From contig VUYT01000042.1 in assembly GCA_008802785.1 (NCBI GenBank), positions 1 through 64,000 on the forward strand: 64,000 nucleotides of DNA, given 5' to 3'. This stretch comes from Symmetrospora coprosmae (taxonomy: Eukaryota; Basidiomycota; Cystobasidiomycetes; Symmetrosporaceae). The position numbers and the translations under genes were made by a program. The notes below the pieces were generated by a model. The model saw nothing but the letters and a program-made list of their open reading frames with translations. It made no database searches and was not told the origin of the DNA. Of the stretch, positions 11,680 to 22,780 are shown one piece after another (the first letter of the stretch is position 1; every line of letters starts with the position of its first letter).

Positions 11680-12497
11680 CTAAGCCTGCACTATCTTTTC
11701 GCAAAGCATCGCCCTATCCCTCTTGACAGCGGCCAGGACTGCTCGGGTAGAAAGCAATTTGCCGTATGACTGCGCTACATCAGAAAACTTGGGGACGCAG
11801 GGATCGTCAGCGTCTACTGCGATTTCTGGCGTTACCTCTAACACCATGGCGAGCAGGGACGTACCAGGCTAGCAAGTGCTGTAGGCTGACAGGCAAGTAG
11901 AAGTGACTGAGGAAAGGTGGCAGGATCCAGTTCGAGCAGTCGCACACGAGCTGGAGTTGCGAGGGATGTCCGTCCGTATCGGGAGCCACGAGCGAGGATT
12001 TCGAGCGCAAAAGGCGCGTCGCACCGAGCGAGGCGGCCCCTATATCCACGGATTCATAGAAAGGACATGGTCAGTCGGTCTCATCACACTTGCGCAGTTG
12101 TGGCACTGCAAACGGACCTCATGGCAGTTTCGGCGAGCATCTGTATCACCGGGATCTGATACTTAGTGGCGGTGTCCCAAAGTTGCAGGAGTCTCGAATG
12201 AGTCAGAGTGTCCATATCGTCCATCTTGTCGAGGTCGTCTTGCAGAAATGGAAGCAGCGTAGACAAGGCCTGTGCCTTCTCCTCGAGCTGTACCACCGGC
12301 AGTCCGGCTGCACCCGCAGCATGCTGATCTCCGAGACTGAACATGTCGTTGAAGACGAGTGATAGACCGTCCAGCATCCGTTTGTGCACCTTGAAGTCGG
12401 TCACAATGCCGGAAGCATCGGGAGCGGATCGCAGAACCAGGTCGGCGTCGGCTGCGTCGAACGCCTCGGACTGCTTGATGTTGGGATCACTAGCCAT
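11680..12497 (-). CDS. BTB-domain protein
   Basis: Three exons (12497-12118, 12039-11865, 11787-11680) give 220 residues. The N-terminal half looks like a short fungal BTB/POZ fold: DADLVLRSAPDASGIVTDFKVHK, then LDGLSLVFNDMF and VVQLEEKAQALSTLLPFL, the usual surface for dimerisation or Cullin-3 binding. The C-terminal part (FALEILARGSRYGRTSLATP, then LSTRAVLAAVKRDRAMLCEK) is helical and resembles the BACK-like tail of these proteins. The first intron needs a GTCCGT donor; no GTA/GTG donor keeps the frame that continues into exon 2. The last intron has a good GTACGT donor and CTGAC branch. Function is not known. Confidence 0.75.
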
Positions 12498-12789
12498 GTC
12501 GGACTCTGGTGTGCTGCAAAAGGTGGGTCTGATTGGCTTTGCTCGAAAGGTATTACGCGATGTGGATGGTAAAGAGCCAAGGAGTGTTCATCCCTGCTTC
12601 GAAGCGGTCGTCAAAGTCGAAAGTAGTGCACGGAGCGTCCAACGGAGATGTCGTCATCGAAGGACTGGAAGGACCAGGAGGCATGGACGGAGCGGAAGGG
12701 ACGGATCGGGTGCATAGGTCGCGCGGGACGGGATTCTGATAAGTTCAAGTCCCCACGGGTATCGGTGCGTATTTCGGTTGACCCCGATT

Positions 12790-14253
12790 TCAGTCGTCCC
12801 CGATGTGCTTCATCATGCCTTTCGTTACAAAAGCCTTGTTGAAGCTGAGCATCCCGTTGATGTCCTGCACCCAGCCGCCATCGAGGACCTCATCTTGCCC
12901 AGAGCTGGCATCTCGTCCCTCCGTCTGCCCCGCTGTCGCATCCACCTGAGCCTGCTGCGGCTTGCATAAGACCGACTGCGGGATGCCCGGCGTGGTGATC
13001 CTGCTCGTCGGCACAATGCATGGTACCGGATACCGAGACATGCTCACGCTCAGGTACTCGCCCGGCTCGAGGAATTGGACTGACCGCCCATCCAGGCTGA
13101 GCTCTGCCGGTGCACGCGACTTTGGCGATATCTGCAGTGGAGCGGGCAGCGAGTCCGTCAGAACAGCAGAAGACGTGAGCGGATTCCCTTGAAGACCGAT
13201 TGCTCATGTGACCCACCCGCATCTGTATGCAGACATCGCTCGGCAGCAACACACTTCGGAAGCTCAGGCTGCGCGGGCAAATGGGCGTGAGCAGCAAGCT
13301 CGGTACTGAAGGATGTACGATGGGTCCTCCGGCGGAAAGGGAATACGCGGTCGAGCCTGTTGGTGTCGAGACGATCAGACCGTCCGAGATGGCTTCGGTG
13401 AGGTGCTGCCCGTCTACGAAGGTCTCGATGATAGTCAGGTGCGGATGCCGTCCGCGATGGAGATGCACTTCATTCAGAGCTTGCGAGCCTGCTACGAGGA
13501 CAGACGTAAAGTCAGATGCACCTTGGTCGCATCATCAGCCCTCATGTTAGGCGTACCTGCATCATGGTTCCAAGTGACAAGACCGCCAGAAGCGTCGTGA
13601 ATAGCGCACTGAAGCCGCATCCTCAAGAGGAGCGACGCTTCTGAGTGCATGACTTCGCGAAAAGCGCCCTTGAATTGCTTGAGGTCTGCAGAATAGGCTC
13701 CTGCATCAGCATCTTCATACAAACAAACAGGAGCTGACATGGCGTCCTCACTGAATGGCATCAAGAAGCCAAGCGTCCCCATGGATACGCCTAGGATCGG
13801 AGGGACCGCTCCGTTCGCAAAGAGGGAGGCCACATGTAGGACGGTCCCGTCACCGCCGAGCGTAACGACCAGGTCGACTTTGCTGACCAGATCGCTCTTG
13901 TCGGCTGGTACCAGACGGCCGCAAGCAGAAGTAGGAATCAGATTTACGACTATCGCAGGAGGCGGTAGTCCTCTATTACAGCGGCGGCGCGGCTCACCTT
14001 CCCCAAGGACTACCAGCTGCTGCAGCAAGGACGAATCATCAGGGTCGAGAGCCGCTTGTAGGTCGTTATAGACATCCTTCTCGACTACAATAGAGAGTCC
14101 CTCGTACTCGCTCAGCAGATGACGAACGATCCGCTTTGCCGCTGCCGTCGTCTTGGGGTCGTCGGCCTTTTTCGCCAGAAGTATCGTTGTGGGCGGTGTC
14201 GTCCATTTGAGGGAGTGCGCTCCTCTACACGAGATCGTCGAACATCTCAGCAC
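12790..14253 (-). CDS. NAD(H) kinase (ATP-NAD kinase family)
   Basis: Four exons (14253-13998, 13949-13557, 13488-13217, 13131-12790) give 420 residues. The kinase makes NADP(H) from NAD(H) and ATP. The GGDGTVLH motif that binds the diphosphate, the conserved LGVSMGTLGFLMPF, the NEVHLHRG segment and the glycine-rich DGLIVSTPTGSTAYSLSAGG are all intact, followed by a KSRAPAELSLDGR beta strand. A short basic N-terminus (MLRCSTISCRGAHSLKW) directly precedes the domain, which fits a Pos5-like mitochondrial enzyme better than a cytosolic Utr1-like one, but I cannot separate them firmly. Intron 4 (13216-13132) has a CTGAC branch. The C-terminal 50 residues are Gln/Asp-rich and family-atypical. It is head to head with PPX1. 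Confidence 0.9.
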
Positions 14254-14963
14254 CCGCTTCCTCGCAGCATGTCAGCATGGCGACCCACCCAAACTTGGAG
14301 CCCACTCGATGAGACACCTCCTTACACCGTTTGGGCGGCACAACGCTCGCGAGCCTGATGGACGCACAATCGCAGCGAAGGGAGCGCGCGATGCTCAGCA
14401 GAGAACCTGGTGACAGATGAATGAGCGGCAACGCACCGGCCTCGCATCCCAATCTCCATCTCGGCCTTTTCGCCCACGTCGCGGATGGAGCGCTTCGAGA
14501 TGGTCGATGGTTCTTCCCTACGCGCCGACATGCTGAAAGCGTGCCTAGAAGAGGATCCCGACACGGAGCTGTGGACGCGGTGATGTGCTGCTTGCACGGC
14601 AGCTCGACGCTGCCATAGCGGCCTGCATCCGCAGCAGGTCGCAAACGGGTTGGGCGTGCGCAAAGCTGTGCGAGCGGTCTTGAGGACCGGGAACACATCG
14701 TATCGGGACATGATCCAGCGGATACTGGATCGCTGACGGGCTGTCGAAGACGCGCGGACATGTCGAAGAGAGGGAGGTCGGAGGGCGTCTCGGCGCATGT
14801 CCGGCGAGAATAGGGGCAGCCGCTCTCTGACGTCTGGATGGATTGCCCCTTGAGTACCTCACCTCTGCTCCGCTCGCAGCAAAGTCCGCGATAGCCATAC
14901 ATCGTTTTCCTCTCTGACGTTCTGATCGCATTCATCCAGCCTGTCATTGACCTCGCACCGAGG
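14254..14963. promoter_or_regulatory. divergent intergenic promoter region
   Basis: 710 bp between the NAD kinase start (minus) and the PPX1 start (plus). A 264-codon minus frame (15019-14225) crosses it but is Arg/Cys/Ser-rich without motif and is best read as a shadow. No TATA box is obvious. Confidence 0.45.
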
Positions 14964-16915
14964 ATGCGAGTGACTCTTCTCGCGTCAACGGCCACCGCCC
15001 TGCTCACTGCCAGCAGCACCCTCTCGGTCCTCGCGCGGCCAGCCTACCGCACTTTCCAGCAGCAGCGTCCCTTCTTGCCGAGCAGCGGGATGCCGGAGGA
15101 GCACCATGCAGCAAACGACGGAGGCGGGGTCGATGTGCCAGTCGGATCGTTCGGCGCCAGTCACCTTTCTGAGTGGTGCCGTCTCAGCAAGGAACACTTC
15201 CTCGAGGACCTCAAGAAGGGCGATGCGAAAGACTGGATGGTCGTCATGGGCAACGAAGCCGGTGGTGAGTGATTCCTGCGCTGCCTTTCCTGCTCAAAAC
15301 CCCGGCCCTTTTCGAGCTCGCGCTTGACGCGTTCGGGTTGACCCGCTTCAACAGACCTCGACTCGCTCGTCTCGGCCATCGCGCTCGCGTACGATCTCGC
15401 ACACACGAAGCACAAACCGCAGAAGGCAGTCGCATTGCTGCAAGTGGAGGAGTCGGCCATCGACTTGCGCCCGGAGAACAAGCTCGCGCTCGCCAACGCC
15501 AGGATGAAGCGCGGGCACGAAGATCTGCTGGGTGAGTCCGCATACTGTGCTTTCATGGGCTGACACTTGAGCTAACTCCTCCCTGTTGCGTACTCCTCTC
15601 GAGCTCTCGAGGAGCTGCCATTCACGCCCAAGAAGGTCGGCGAGATGATCCAGGGCATTGTCCTTGTCGACCACAACAGGCCTCTCTCGTGAGCTGCGAC
15701 ACAATGTGACGCAGATAACGGAGACATCCGATCTGACAGATGTATCTCACAGGTACTGGGGCAACACGCCAATCCTCGGCATCGTGGACCAGTGAGTGAG
15801 CTGGACTTTTCCGCATTTACCGCATTTGCTGATGGCCAAGAACCGCCGGCACAATCAGTCACCGTGACCGAGGGATCAACACCACGGGTGATGGGCCTCG
15901 TGCGTGCTGCAGCCTTCCTTCTATGCTATGCAGCCTGGCCGCACGCTGACTCTGCTCGCGCCGCAGGTCTCATCCAGCCTGCCGGGTCCGGCTCATCTCT
16001 CGTCAGCTCCATCTTGCTTTCTCACAAGCACTCACACGGCCCGGTACCCCGCTCGCTTGCGGATCTCCTGCTATACGCCATCGCTATCGACACGAAAGGC
16101 CTCAAGAGCGGCCTCGCAGTGGACGTTGCGAGCGCAGAGGCACTATTCCCGCACTCGCACTACGCAGAAGACAAGGACGAGTTCAAGAAGGTCATGAAGG
16201 ACATTGGGAAGGAGATGAAGAAGGCGAAAAAGGCGCTTGACCACCTTACCGTGTGGGAGCTCATTCAGCGGGACTGGAAGGGAGACATCGTCTACGATTC
16301 GACCATTCCCATTGTGAGGGGTCCCGCGCGCAGTCTGCTGAGCTCCGACTTACGCTTATCATCTGCACCAATTTTCTGCGTCAGCATCTCGGCTTTGCGA
16401 GCGTGAGCATTCTTGGTCGAGGCAGCGAATGCTGCAGCCATTTCTAATGAACTTTCACGTCTTCGCAGATCCCTTACTCCTTCTCCGATCTCATCGCAAA
16501 GACCCAGAATCAGACGCTCGAGGCGTTCTTCGAGGTGGAACACTCGTGGGCTCATTACAATCAAGTCGACATTGCAATCCTCTTGACGTCCTTCAAGGAC
16601 GCCAAGGGGAACAAGCAGCGCGAGATCATCCTGACTGTCCGCGACGGGCACCGCATCGACAAGGCCGAGGCCGAGCGGCTCTTCCACGATGTCAAGCGCG
16701 ACGTTGAGGCGAGTGACGAGCTGGAGCTCTCGCCCTGGAACGGCGGCCAGGATGTCGGCAAATGGAAGTACGCTTGGACGCACTCGAGGGATGACGGGTG
16801 GGTCAAATCGCTCTGCTTCGAGTGCTGATCCGAGAGCTGACGGACCTCGCTTCATATCATTAGTGGTCGCAAGATTGTCCGGCCGCTTGTCGAAAAGGCT
16901 GTTCAGCGCTGGTAG
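14964..16915 (+). CDS. PPX1: exopolyphosphatase (DHH-DHHA2)
   Basis: Nine exons (14964-15264, 15355-15531, 15604-15688, 15753-15791, 15859-15887, 15967-16313, 16385-16402, 16469-16797, 16864-16915) give 458 residues. It hydrolyses terminal phosphate from inorganic polyphosphate. The DHH-type metal motifs are present: MGNEAGDLDSLVSAIALAY (DLDS), VLVDHNRP, and ILGIVDHHRDRG, which carries the DHH signature across an intron. The DHHA2 part follows, from IPYSFSDLIAKT to IILTVRDGHR and a final GRKIVRPLVEKAVQRW. Most family members start near WMVVMGNEA; here about 85 extra residues precede, beginning with a hydrophobic, signal-peptide-like stretch (MRVTLLASTATALLTASSTL) ending in ARPAYR. That suggests secretion, vacuolar routing or mitochondrial import instead of the cytosol. 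Exon 7 is only 18 nt. Confidence 0.9.
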
Positions 16916-17173
16916 TGTTAGATGCGCGGAGAGTTCGGCATGGCCTCACCCCGCCATGTCCGCATTTTTTACCTGTATCAAACACCGATAGCATCCACGG
17001 TCTCCGGCCAGTCAGTGTCTGTTGTCGCTCGCATCTGACAGCATATCTCCTGGAGAGGACTGCCTGTCAGATAGCTGCAACGAGGTTCCTGCATCTTTCG
17101 CCACTAGCGCCTGATGGTACCTATTCGCCTCCGCGAAAGAAGTGGCTTCCGTTGTTACCCACCGTGAGCTGTC

Positions 17174-17580
17174 ATGCATCCGCCTCTCGCGCAGCACAAG
17201 AACCAGGGTGCGCCTGACGTGAATCCCAGCACAGCCCGCTTCCGTGGCTGTACTGATTGACATTTGTGCCGCCTCTTCGCATCCAGGCTGCCAGGAGCTG
17301 ATCCGCGAGCTCGAGACCTGCCACAAGCACTGGGGCAAGTTCTTTGGGCAATGCAACGACATCAAGGAGAAGCTCAACCTGTGCTTGCGCTCGGAGGTGG
17401 GCTCGCCTGCCTCGGCCTCAGTGCCGTATCTGCGTGCGAGCCAGACCCGAGCTGATCCGATGCGATCCGTCATGCACCCACTTGCAGCGGGTCGACAGGA
17501 CGCGCAATAACCGCGAGCTGGCGAAGGAGAAGCGCAAGCAGGTCGAGATGAAGTGGAAGGAGATTGACGATGAGTCCTAG
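17174..17580 (+). CDS. CMC2: Cx9C mitochondrial protein CMC2
   Basis: Three exons (17174-17207, 17287-17396, 17488-17580) encode 78 residues starting MHPPLAQHKNQG, the usual Cmc2 start. Two Cx9C motifs are visible: CQELIRELETC and CNDIKEKLNLC, preceded by CH and followed by CLRSE. They form the twin disulfide hairpin of proteins imported into the intermembrane space by Mia40. The basic tail (RNNRELAKEKRKQVEMKWKE) matches the family. Cmc2 is needed for cytochrome c oxidase biogenesis in yeast. It lies 258 bp downstream of PPX1 on the same strand. Confidence 0.9.
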
Positions 17581-17907
17581 GCTCCATATCCCTGCCCGAC
17601 TCTTCGATCTACACACGCCCAGAAAGCCGGCGGTGCTTGTCATTTCGAGAAGTGGCAAGCAGCGCTGCCTGGAGGGACAGGACGACAGTGGAGGAGCTGG
17701 CCAGGCCGCCCTTCATCGCAACGCAGCACCCAGCAGAGCGTTCAGCGTTCCTCACGCCGTCGTGGCTCGTCATACCCTGTCGTTCGACACCCGAATCTCG
17801 CCTCAAAGCCAACGCCCACAAGCAGACGCGCTCCAGCACCGCTCGACTGCACCCTTGCCAGCGTGTTGTACAGTTGATTAGCAGCAGAGCAGTACAACGA
17901 AGCTCCG
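17581..17907. other. convergent intergenic spacer
   Basis: 327 bp between the 3' ends of CMC2 (+) and GET2 (-). I see no supported gene; it should carry the two 3' UTRs. Confidence 0.5.
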
Positions 17908-19257
17908 TCATTCTATTTTACCCTTGAGTATCGCCATGTCCCCGTTGGAAGCCTGCCATTCCGCGTACAGTATCCACCCGACGAGGCTGAGGACGAGCAC
18001 TGCCAGATCGTCCAGGAACTGACCGAGCAGCGCCCAGTACTTGATGCCCGTGTGCGCGTACATCGAGAGCTTGGGAGGCAGGTAGGGCATGAACGAGTTC
18101 AGAAGCGAAGGGATTGGCGGCTTGGTCTGTCGGATGGGCCAAGCAGACAGGCGAGCTCGTCAGTCGACATGAGGCCACTTGATCAGAGAATGTGGACGCC
18201 AGCCTCACCTTGAAGAGCACGATGGCTGCCCCTTGAAGCATCAGCTCGAGCGTCAGGAAGAGGTAGAGCAAAGGCTGCAAGGAGAGAAGGCGCACATGGT
18301 GAGATGCCAGCCCAGATTGCTGAATGGAGCAAAGCGCACGACTTACCAAGCCAACCACTCCTCCGCCGACAGAAGTCTGCCACGTCTCCTTGACAGATTG
18401 CACTGCATCAAAACGGCTCACGGGATGTCTGCTTCCCAGCGTCGCCCAGGCAGCCACGTCCGGCTGCCGCAACCTCAGGAAGTCCTTCCATCCTTCTCCA
18501 GCACCGCTGAACGCGCTGTACCCTTCCCTAACGCGCGGCTCGAGAACAAAGACAGCCCAGAAGGCCAAGCTGACCATCGAGACGAGGTGGACGAGAGGCA
18601 GGAGCCTGTCGGTCCATGTCTTTTCTCTGGGCGGCTGCAGCGCAATGGGAGTCCCTCCGCCCCCGGGTCCTCCTGCACCGCCGAACATCTGCGCGAACTG
18701 CTCTGGCAGCCCTCCTGCACCGTCCCCGCCTGCACCGCCAAAGCCCTGCCCGCCCAGCAGGGCAGACAGCATGTCGGGCATGTCCGGCATGGTCCCGTCG
18801 CTACCCATGCCTGCTTGCGGTGGGAAGCCAGGAATGCCATTGAAGGCTTCCTGCCGCTGCAGAGTGGAGATGTCCACCTCGGGAGGGTCGTCTAGAGGGT
18901 TGAAGGACGGCGCTGCCGAGGCGGGCAGTGTAGCTCGAGCTGTTGTGATGTCGCCCGCGCCTGAAGCTGTCCGCGAGGCTGTTGGTCGCGGCGAGGCTGC
19001 AGGGAGGGCGGTGGTAGCGTATAGGGAGCATGGAGTGCGTGTCAGAAAGAGAGAGGGAGAGCTCGTTGTGCAGGATCATGCAGAGTGATGCCCGCACCTC
19101 CTCCCGTCCCGAACCTCTCGCCGCCATCGCTTCCTTCTCCCTTGGACGCCCCCGTGATCTTTGCCAGCCGGTCTGCCCCTCTGTTTGCGATCTTGTCCTT
19201 GCGAGCCTGCGCGCGCTTCCTCCTCTCCTCGGCTGCTGCTGCTGCGTCGTCTGCCAT
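17908..19257 (-). CDS. GET2: GET complex membrane subunit, GET2-like
   Basis: Four exons (19257-19098, 18996-18347, 18274-18209, 18126-17908) give 364 residues. The cytosolic N-terminus has the basic cluster EERRKRAQARKDKI and GADRLAKITG, matching the Get3-binding motif of Get2/CAML. A Gly/Met-rich linker (LLGGQGFGGAGGDGAGG) follows, and then three hydrophobic segments: PLVHLVSMVSLAFWAVFVL, the LYLFLTLELMLQGAAIVLF segment and LDDLAVLVLSLVGWILYAEW. Get2 with Get1 is the ER receptor that takes tail-anchored proteins from Get3. The third exon codes for the second helix only. The gene is head to head with PSMG2 across 126 bp. Confidence 0.85.
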
Positions 19258-19383
19258 CGTGGCTGTTGTGTCGTCTGACTGGGATCAATTGAAGGGAAAG
19301 CAGGCTGCTGCATGCCGCTGCTGGACTTGGTGGATGCCGCGCTTTCTGCCTGTCTCCCTCCGACGCAACGGACCTCAAGCACC
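19258..19383. promoter_or_regulatory. compact bidirectional promoter (GET2 / PSMG2)
   Basis: Only 126 bp separate the two divergent start codons, so both 5' UTRs and both promoters must lie in it or extend into the coding sequences. It includes a short GCTGCTG-type run. No TATA box is seen. Confidence 0.6.
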
Positions 19384-20597
19384 ATGGACATCTTCATCCC
19401 TTCTCTGGCGCGCAGACAGGATGCAGCAAGCTCATCGCCGTCCATCGACTTTTCTTCCTCTACCCTGATCCTCGTGCGTGTCTTCCCAGCGACGTCAGCT
19501 GCACCTCGGCTCCGACACGCGTCGCCAGTCCAGTGCGCTCTGACCGGTCTCTCTGCTCCACAACAATATCACACAGCCCATAGTCTCGCTGGCCAACGTC
19601 AGCCAGCTCTGCTCGGATCTCCTGATCCACACGCTGGGCCTGCAGAGCGTTGGCTCCCTCTCTGGTCGATACAGCATACCCGTCGCAGTGCCAGCGGATT
19701 ACGTGGATGGTGCTACGGACGGTCAGGCGTCTACGAGTCGGAGGCCTGGACTCAGCACAGCGATCGAGGGTGCTGCTGCTCCGATACTGGACCGCTGCCT
19801 GCAATTTGCTCGCGCCTGACTTGCTTGTCCTGTCCCCCACCATCCCCCGCATCCCGTGTGGCGCAGTCTTCCAGTCACAGGATGCATCACTCACACTGAT
19901 ACAGCAGCGGTCGCCGGTACTAAAGGTGCAGAGTGTGACTGGACTGGATGGCTGGCCGAAGCGCTGTGGCTGACTCAGGATAGTATACACTTGATTCCCA
20001 GAGCCGGAAAGACGACTTTGTGTCTGCACTCGCCACTTTCATCCGAGAAGCTCGCTTCAAGCGCGTTGTCGTCCTCGCAGGCACAGACGCTGGTGTCTCT
20101 CGGCAAGGAGCAGACTGGGATGAGTGAGGTTTGATTGCTCGGGCTAGGCTCAACTCCGATAGCTGCGACTGACTCGCTATTGTCATAGCCCATCACCTTT
20201 CCGTTTCATCAGCAGCCAGAACAGCAGTCTGGAGGAGAATCTAAGATCCACAATGAAGCCGCTCGCTGCTGCTCCGTCCTCTTCAGACCCAGACGCCCAG
20301 CTATTGCTGCCAGTGATTCCGGCTTCCGGCGTGACGCGTCGTCTGCTGGCCGCGCTGCTCGACAAGGGCCAGGCATCAAGCATGCCGACAGACGCCGCAG
20401 CTATCCTCATGCAGGTAGCCGAGGGAGACAACCGCTACGATGCCCATGTTTTCGCAAGAGTCGTAGACAAGGTCCTCGGGCTGCAAGTGGATCCGGAAAA
20501 GTGGGTCGAGCCAGTCAGCTGGAAGGTTGGGCTCTATGGACGGGAGCTGGGCGATGCTGGTACAGATAGGAGCGGGCCGAGCGAGCTGTATGGGTAG
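19384..20597 (+). CDS. PSMG2: proteasome assembly chaperone 2 (PAC2/PSMG2)
   Basis: Five exons (19384-19473, 19577-19769, 19867-19925, 20002-20123, 20189-20597) give 290 residues. The pieces match the PAC2 family in order: MDIFIPSL start, TLILPIVSLANVSQLCSDLL, LIHTLGLQSVGSL, the LTLIQQRSPVLK strand, DDFVSALATFIREARFKRVV, VLAGTDAGV, and IPASGVTRRLLAALL before the acidic end. The partner PAC1 is not in the window. The heterodimer guides assembly of the 20S proteasome alpha ring in the cytosol and nucleus. Yeast homologue: Add66/Pba2. Confidence 0.85.
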
Positions 20598-20888
20598 AGG
20601 CGAGATCTGGGGCTGTCGGCCAAGTGTGCATGATCCGCCACCATTGTTAGCTGGTCGTTCAGATCTCTCAACCTCGGCCGACCTGGCGCTTGCATGTCAC
20701 GCTAGCATCTCCGAAGCTCGTTTGTAGTTGGACTAAGTTACTACTAATTCATCTGCCGTTTGAGCACCCGAGGTCGGAAAAGCGGGACGCGATGGACGGA
20801 CACTCGGGCTTGTGAGCAGCTTGGACTCGACACGACTCGACCACTGCACGTACAGCAATAGCAGATCCAGCCGAGGGGCAGCGCAGCC

Positions 20889-22428
20889 ATGGCAGAATCC
20901 CGCAGCGACCTCCTCCTCTGGCTCAACTCGCTGCTGCAGCTCAACATCACAAAGATAGAGTGAGCGGCCGCGGGCGGGCGCACGTCTCTTTGCGTGTTTT
21001 GTGCGGGACGGCAAGCTGAAGAGTGCGGGATGCGCCCGCTGCTGTCAGGTCACTGGGAAGCGGATCGACCTACTGTCAGGTCATCGACTCAATATACGGT
21101 GCGCTGTGTACCAGTTCCTGCGAGCTCGTCGTCTGCATGCAGCTGCGCAGGTGCGCGTGCCTGGGCCGGCCGGGCTGACCCCTCGTCATCTGGGCACGGA
21201 CGCGCACGTACAACGGCAGGCGATGTACCATTACAGCGAGTCAAGTTCCAAGCGAAGCAGGAGGTGAGTCCAACAGAGCTGGTTCTGTCCTCGCCGCTGC
21301 TTTGCAGCATTGCTGGTGATGGTGCCTGACAACCTGTTTGTACATCCCTGCAGTACGAGTACGTGCCGAGCTCTCACTCACAACGGAGCATCCTGAGACG
21401 CGTCAAGCAAAAGTGACCTGATGAAATCGACTTGCTCCCACTCGTGTAGATATGTGACGAACTTCAAGGTGAGCTTTGGCCAGTCAGGCACCGGACCGCT
21501 GCTTCCAGGGAGCACTAGCTGATCGACTTGTACAGGTGCTACAAGAAGCGTTCAAGCGGCACAAGATTGACAAGGTGCGTCGTCTGCGGATGCACAAGCT
21601 GTCTGGCGTCGACGCGTATCTTCAAGGCTGACATGGATCCGGTCCCACTCTAACCTCACACGCAGGTCGTCCCCGTCGAAGGCCTTATGAAGTGCAAGAT
21701 GCAGGACAACCTCGAGTTCTGCCAATGGCTCAAGAAGTTCTGGGATGCCAACTGGCCGGGAGAGGAGTACGACGCCATTGGCCGGAGAGGAGGACAGGGA
21801 GCGGCAGGGTGAGCTCGGGGGTTGCTGACGACTCTCTGTACTATCGGCTATTGCGGATGCTGACGTGCCTGCTCTGCGGATGCGACTGCATCGCAGACGC
21901 GGCGCAACGCCATCGTCCGCATCATCCACATCAGCACGCCCGGCGGCAGCTCGCGCACCTGCCGGCGGCGCCCGACGAGCACCTGTCGCTTCCACTTCCT
22001 CCTCCACCGCCGCACGGCGGCCCTTGACGAACTCCGCTGGGCATGGCCCCACTGCGCGCGTGCGAGGCGTCGGCGCCGGGTCCAGCCAGAGCAGCGCGTC
22101 CGACGAGGCGCTGCAGGCGCTCACGACGCAGATGTCCGAGATGCGCGTATCCGTCGAGGCGCTCGAGAAGGAACGCGACTTCTACTTTGGCAAGCTGCGC
22201 GAGATCGAAATCATTGTCGCGGCGCGCCTCGAGGAGCCCGAAGAAGGCGTGTCAGAGGCGGATGTCCTGGCGCGCGTGCAGGAGATCCTGTACCAGACAG
22301 AGGTAGGTCCCGGTCATGCGGAACTTTGCTACATCGCGGCTGCTGACCTTTCGCGCGTCTGGTGGCAGGATGGCTTCGAGGTGCCGAATGAGGAGGAGGG
22401 GCTAGTCGACGAGGAAGAGACGTTCTGA
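20889..22428 (+). CDS. BIM1: EB1-type microtubule plus-end protein
   Basis: Nine exons (20889-20959, 21049-21098, 21220-21263, 21354-21358, 21450-21468, 21536-21574, 21666-21808, 21897-22302, 22369-22428) give 278 residues. The N-terminal calponin-homology domain that binds microtubules is clear (LLLWLNSLLQLNITKIE, TYCQVIDSIYG, VPLQRVKFQAKQEYEYVTNF, ANWPGEEYDAIGRR). An Ala/Ser/Pro-rich linker leads to a coiled coil and the EB-homology motif ERDFYFGKLREIEIIV, the docking site for SxIP proteins. The protein ends DEEETF, close to the EEY/F tail that CAP-Gly domains bind. Exon 4 is only 5 nt (21354-21358); it is required to give EYEYVTNF and keep frame. Confidence 0.92.
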
Positions 22429-22760
22429 GCGGGTGTCCTGCTGAGGGGTAGACATCGACGGAGATGGATGTCAGGCATGGACTGGGTGTCATCGTCAATC
22501 CGGTGCCAGCCGCTTCGAGAGGGGACCTCATGGGTGAAAGATGTTTACCGGCCTAACCGCACTGCAGTGTCGCTTGCAAAAGCGAATCGACAGACTCGGG
22601 TCTGTGCATCTCGAGTGTCAGCGGCACTTGCATCCTCGTCCCTGTGGCGTAGCTCGGCTTTCTGGATCAAATTCGCCGAGTAGCCGATTCTTGCTGCCAA
22701 GTGTTCGCTGACTTGCTGACTTGCCGTGCAAGGTCGCGTGGTCCCGACATCGAGCTGTGG

Positions 22761-22780
22761 CTCTGCTCTGCTCTGCTCTG
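22761..22780. repeat. (CTCTG)4 short tandem repeat
   Basis: Four perfect CTCTG units followed by a partial copy, within the upstream region of the ACU ATPase gene. Confidence 0.85.

Noticed and set aside
14225-15019. 264-codon minus-strand open frame upstream of the NAD kinase
   Set aside because: Lies in the divergent promoter and over PPX1 exon 1; no motif and no splice link that extends the kinase.
22695-22700. GCCAAG as a PacC site for the ATPase gene
   Set aside because: A single 6-mer in 1.6 kb has no statistical weight; noted in the region entry only.
22761-22780. Short direct repeats as a CRISPR-like or transposon signature
   Set aside because: Simple (CTCTG)4 run without spacers, terminal repeats or coding content; nuclear eukaryotic context.
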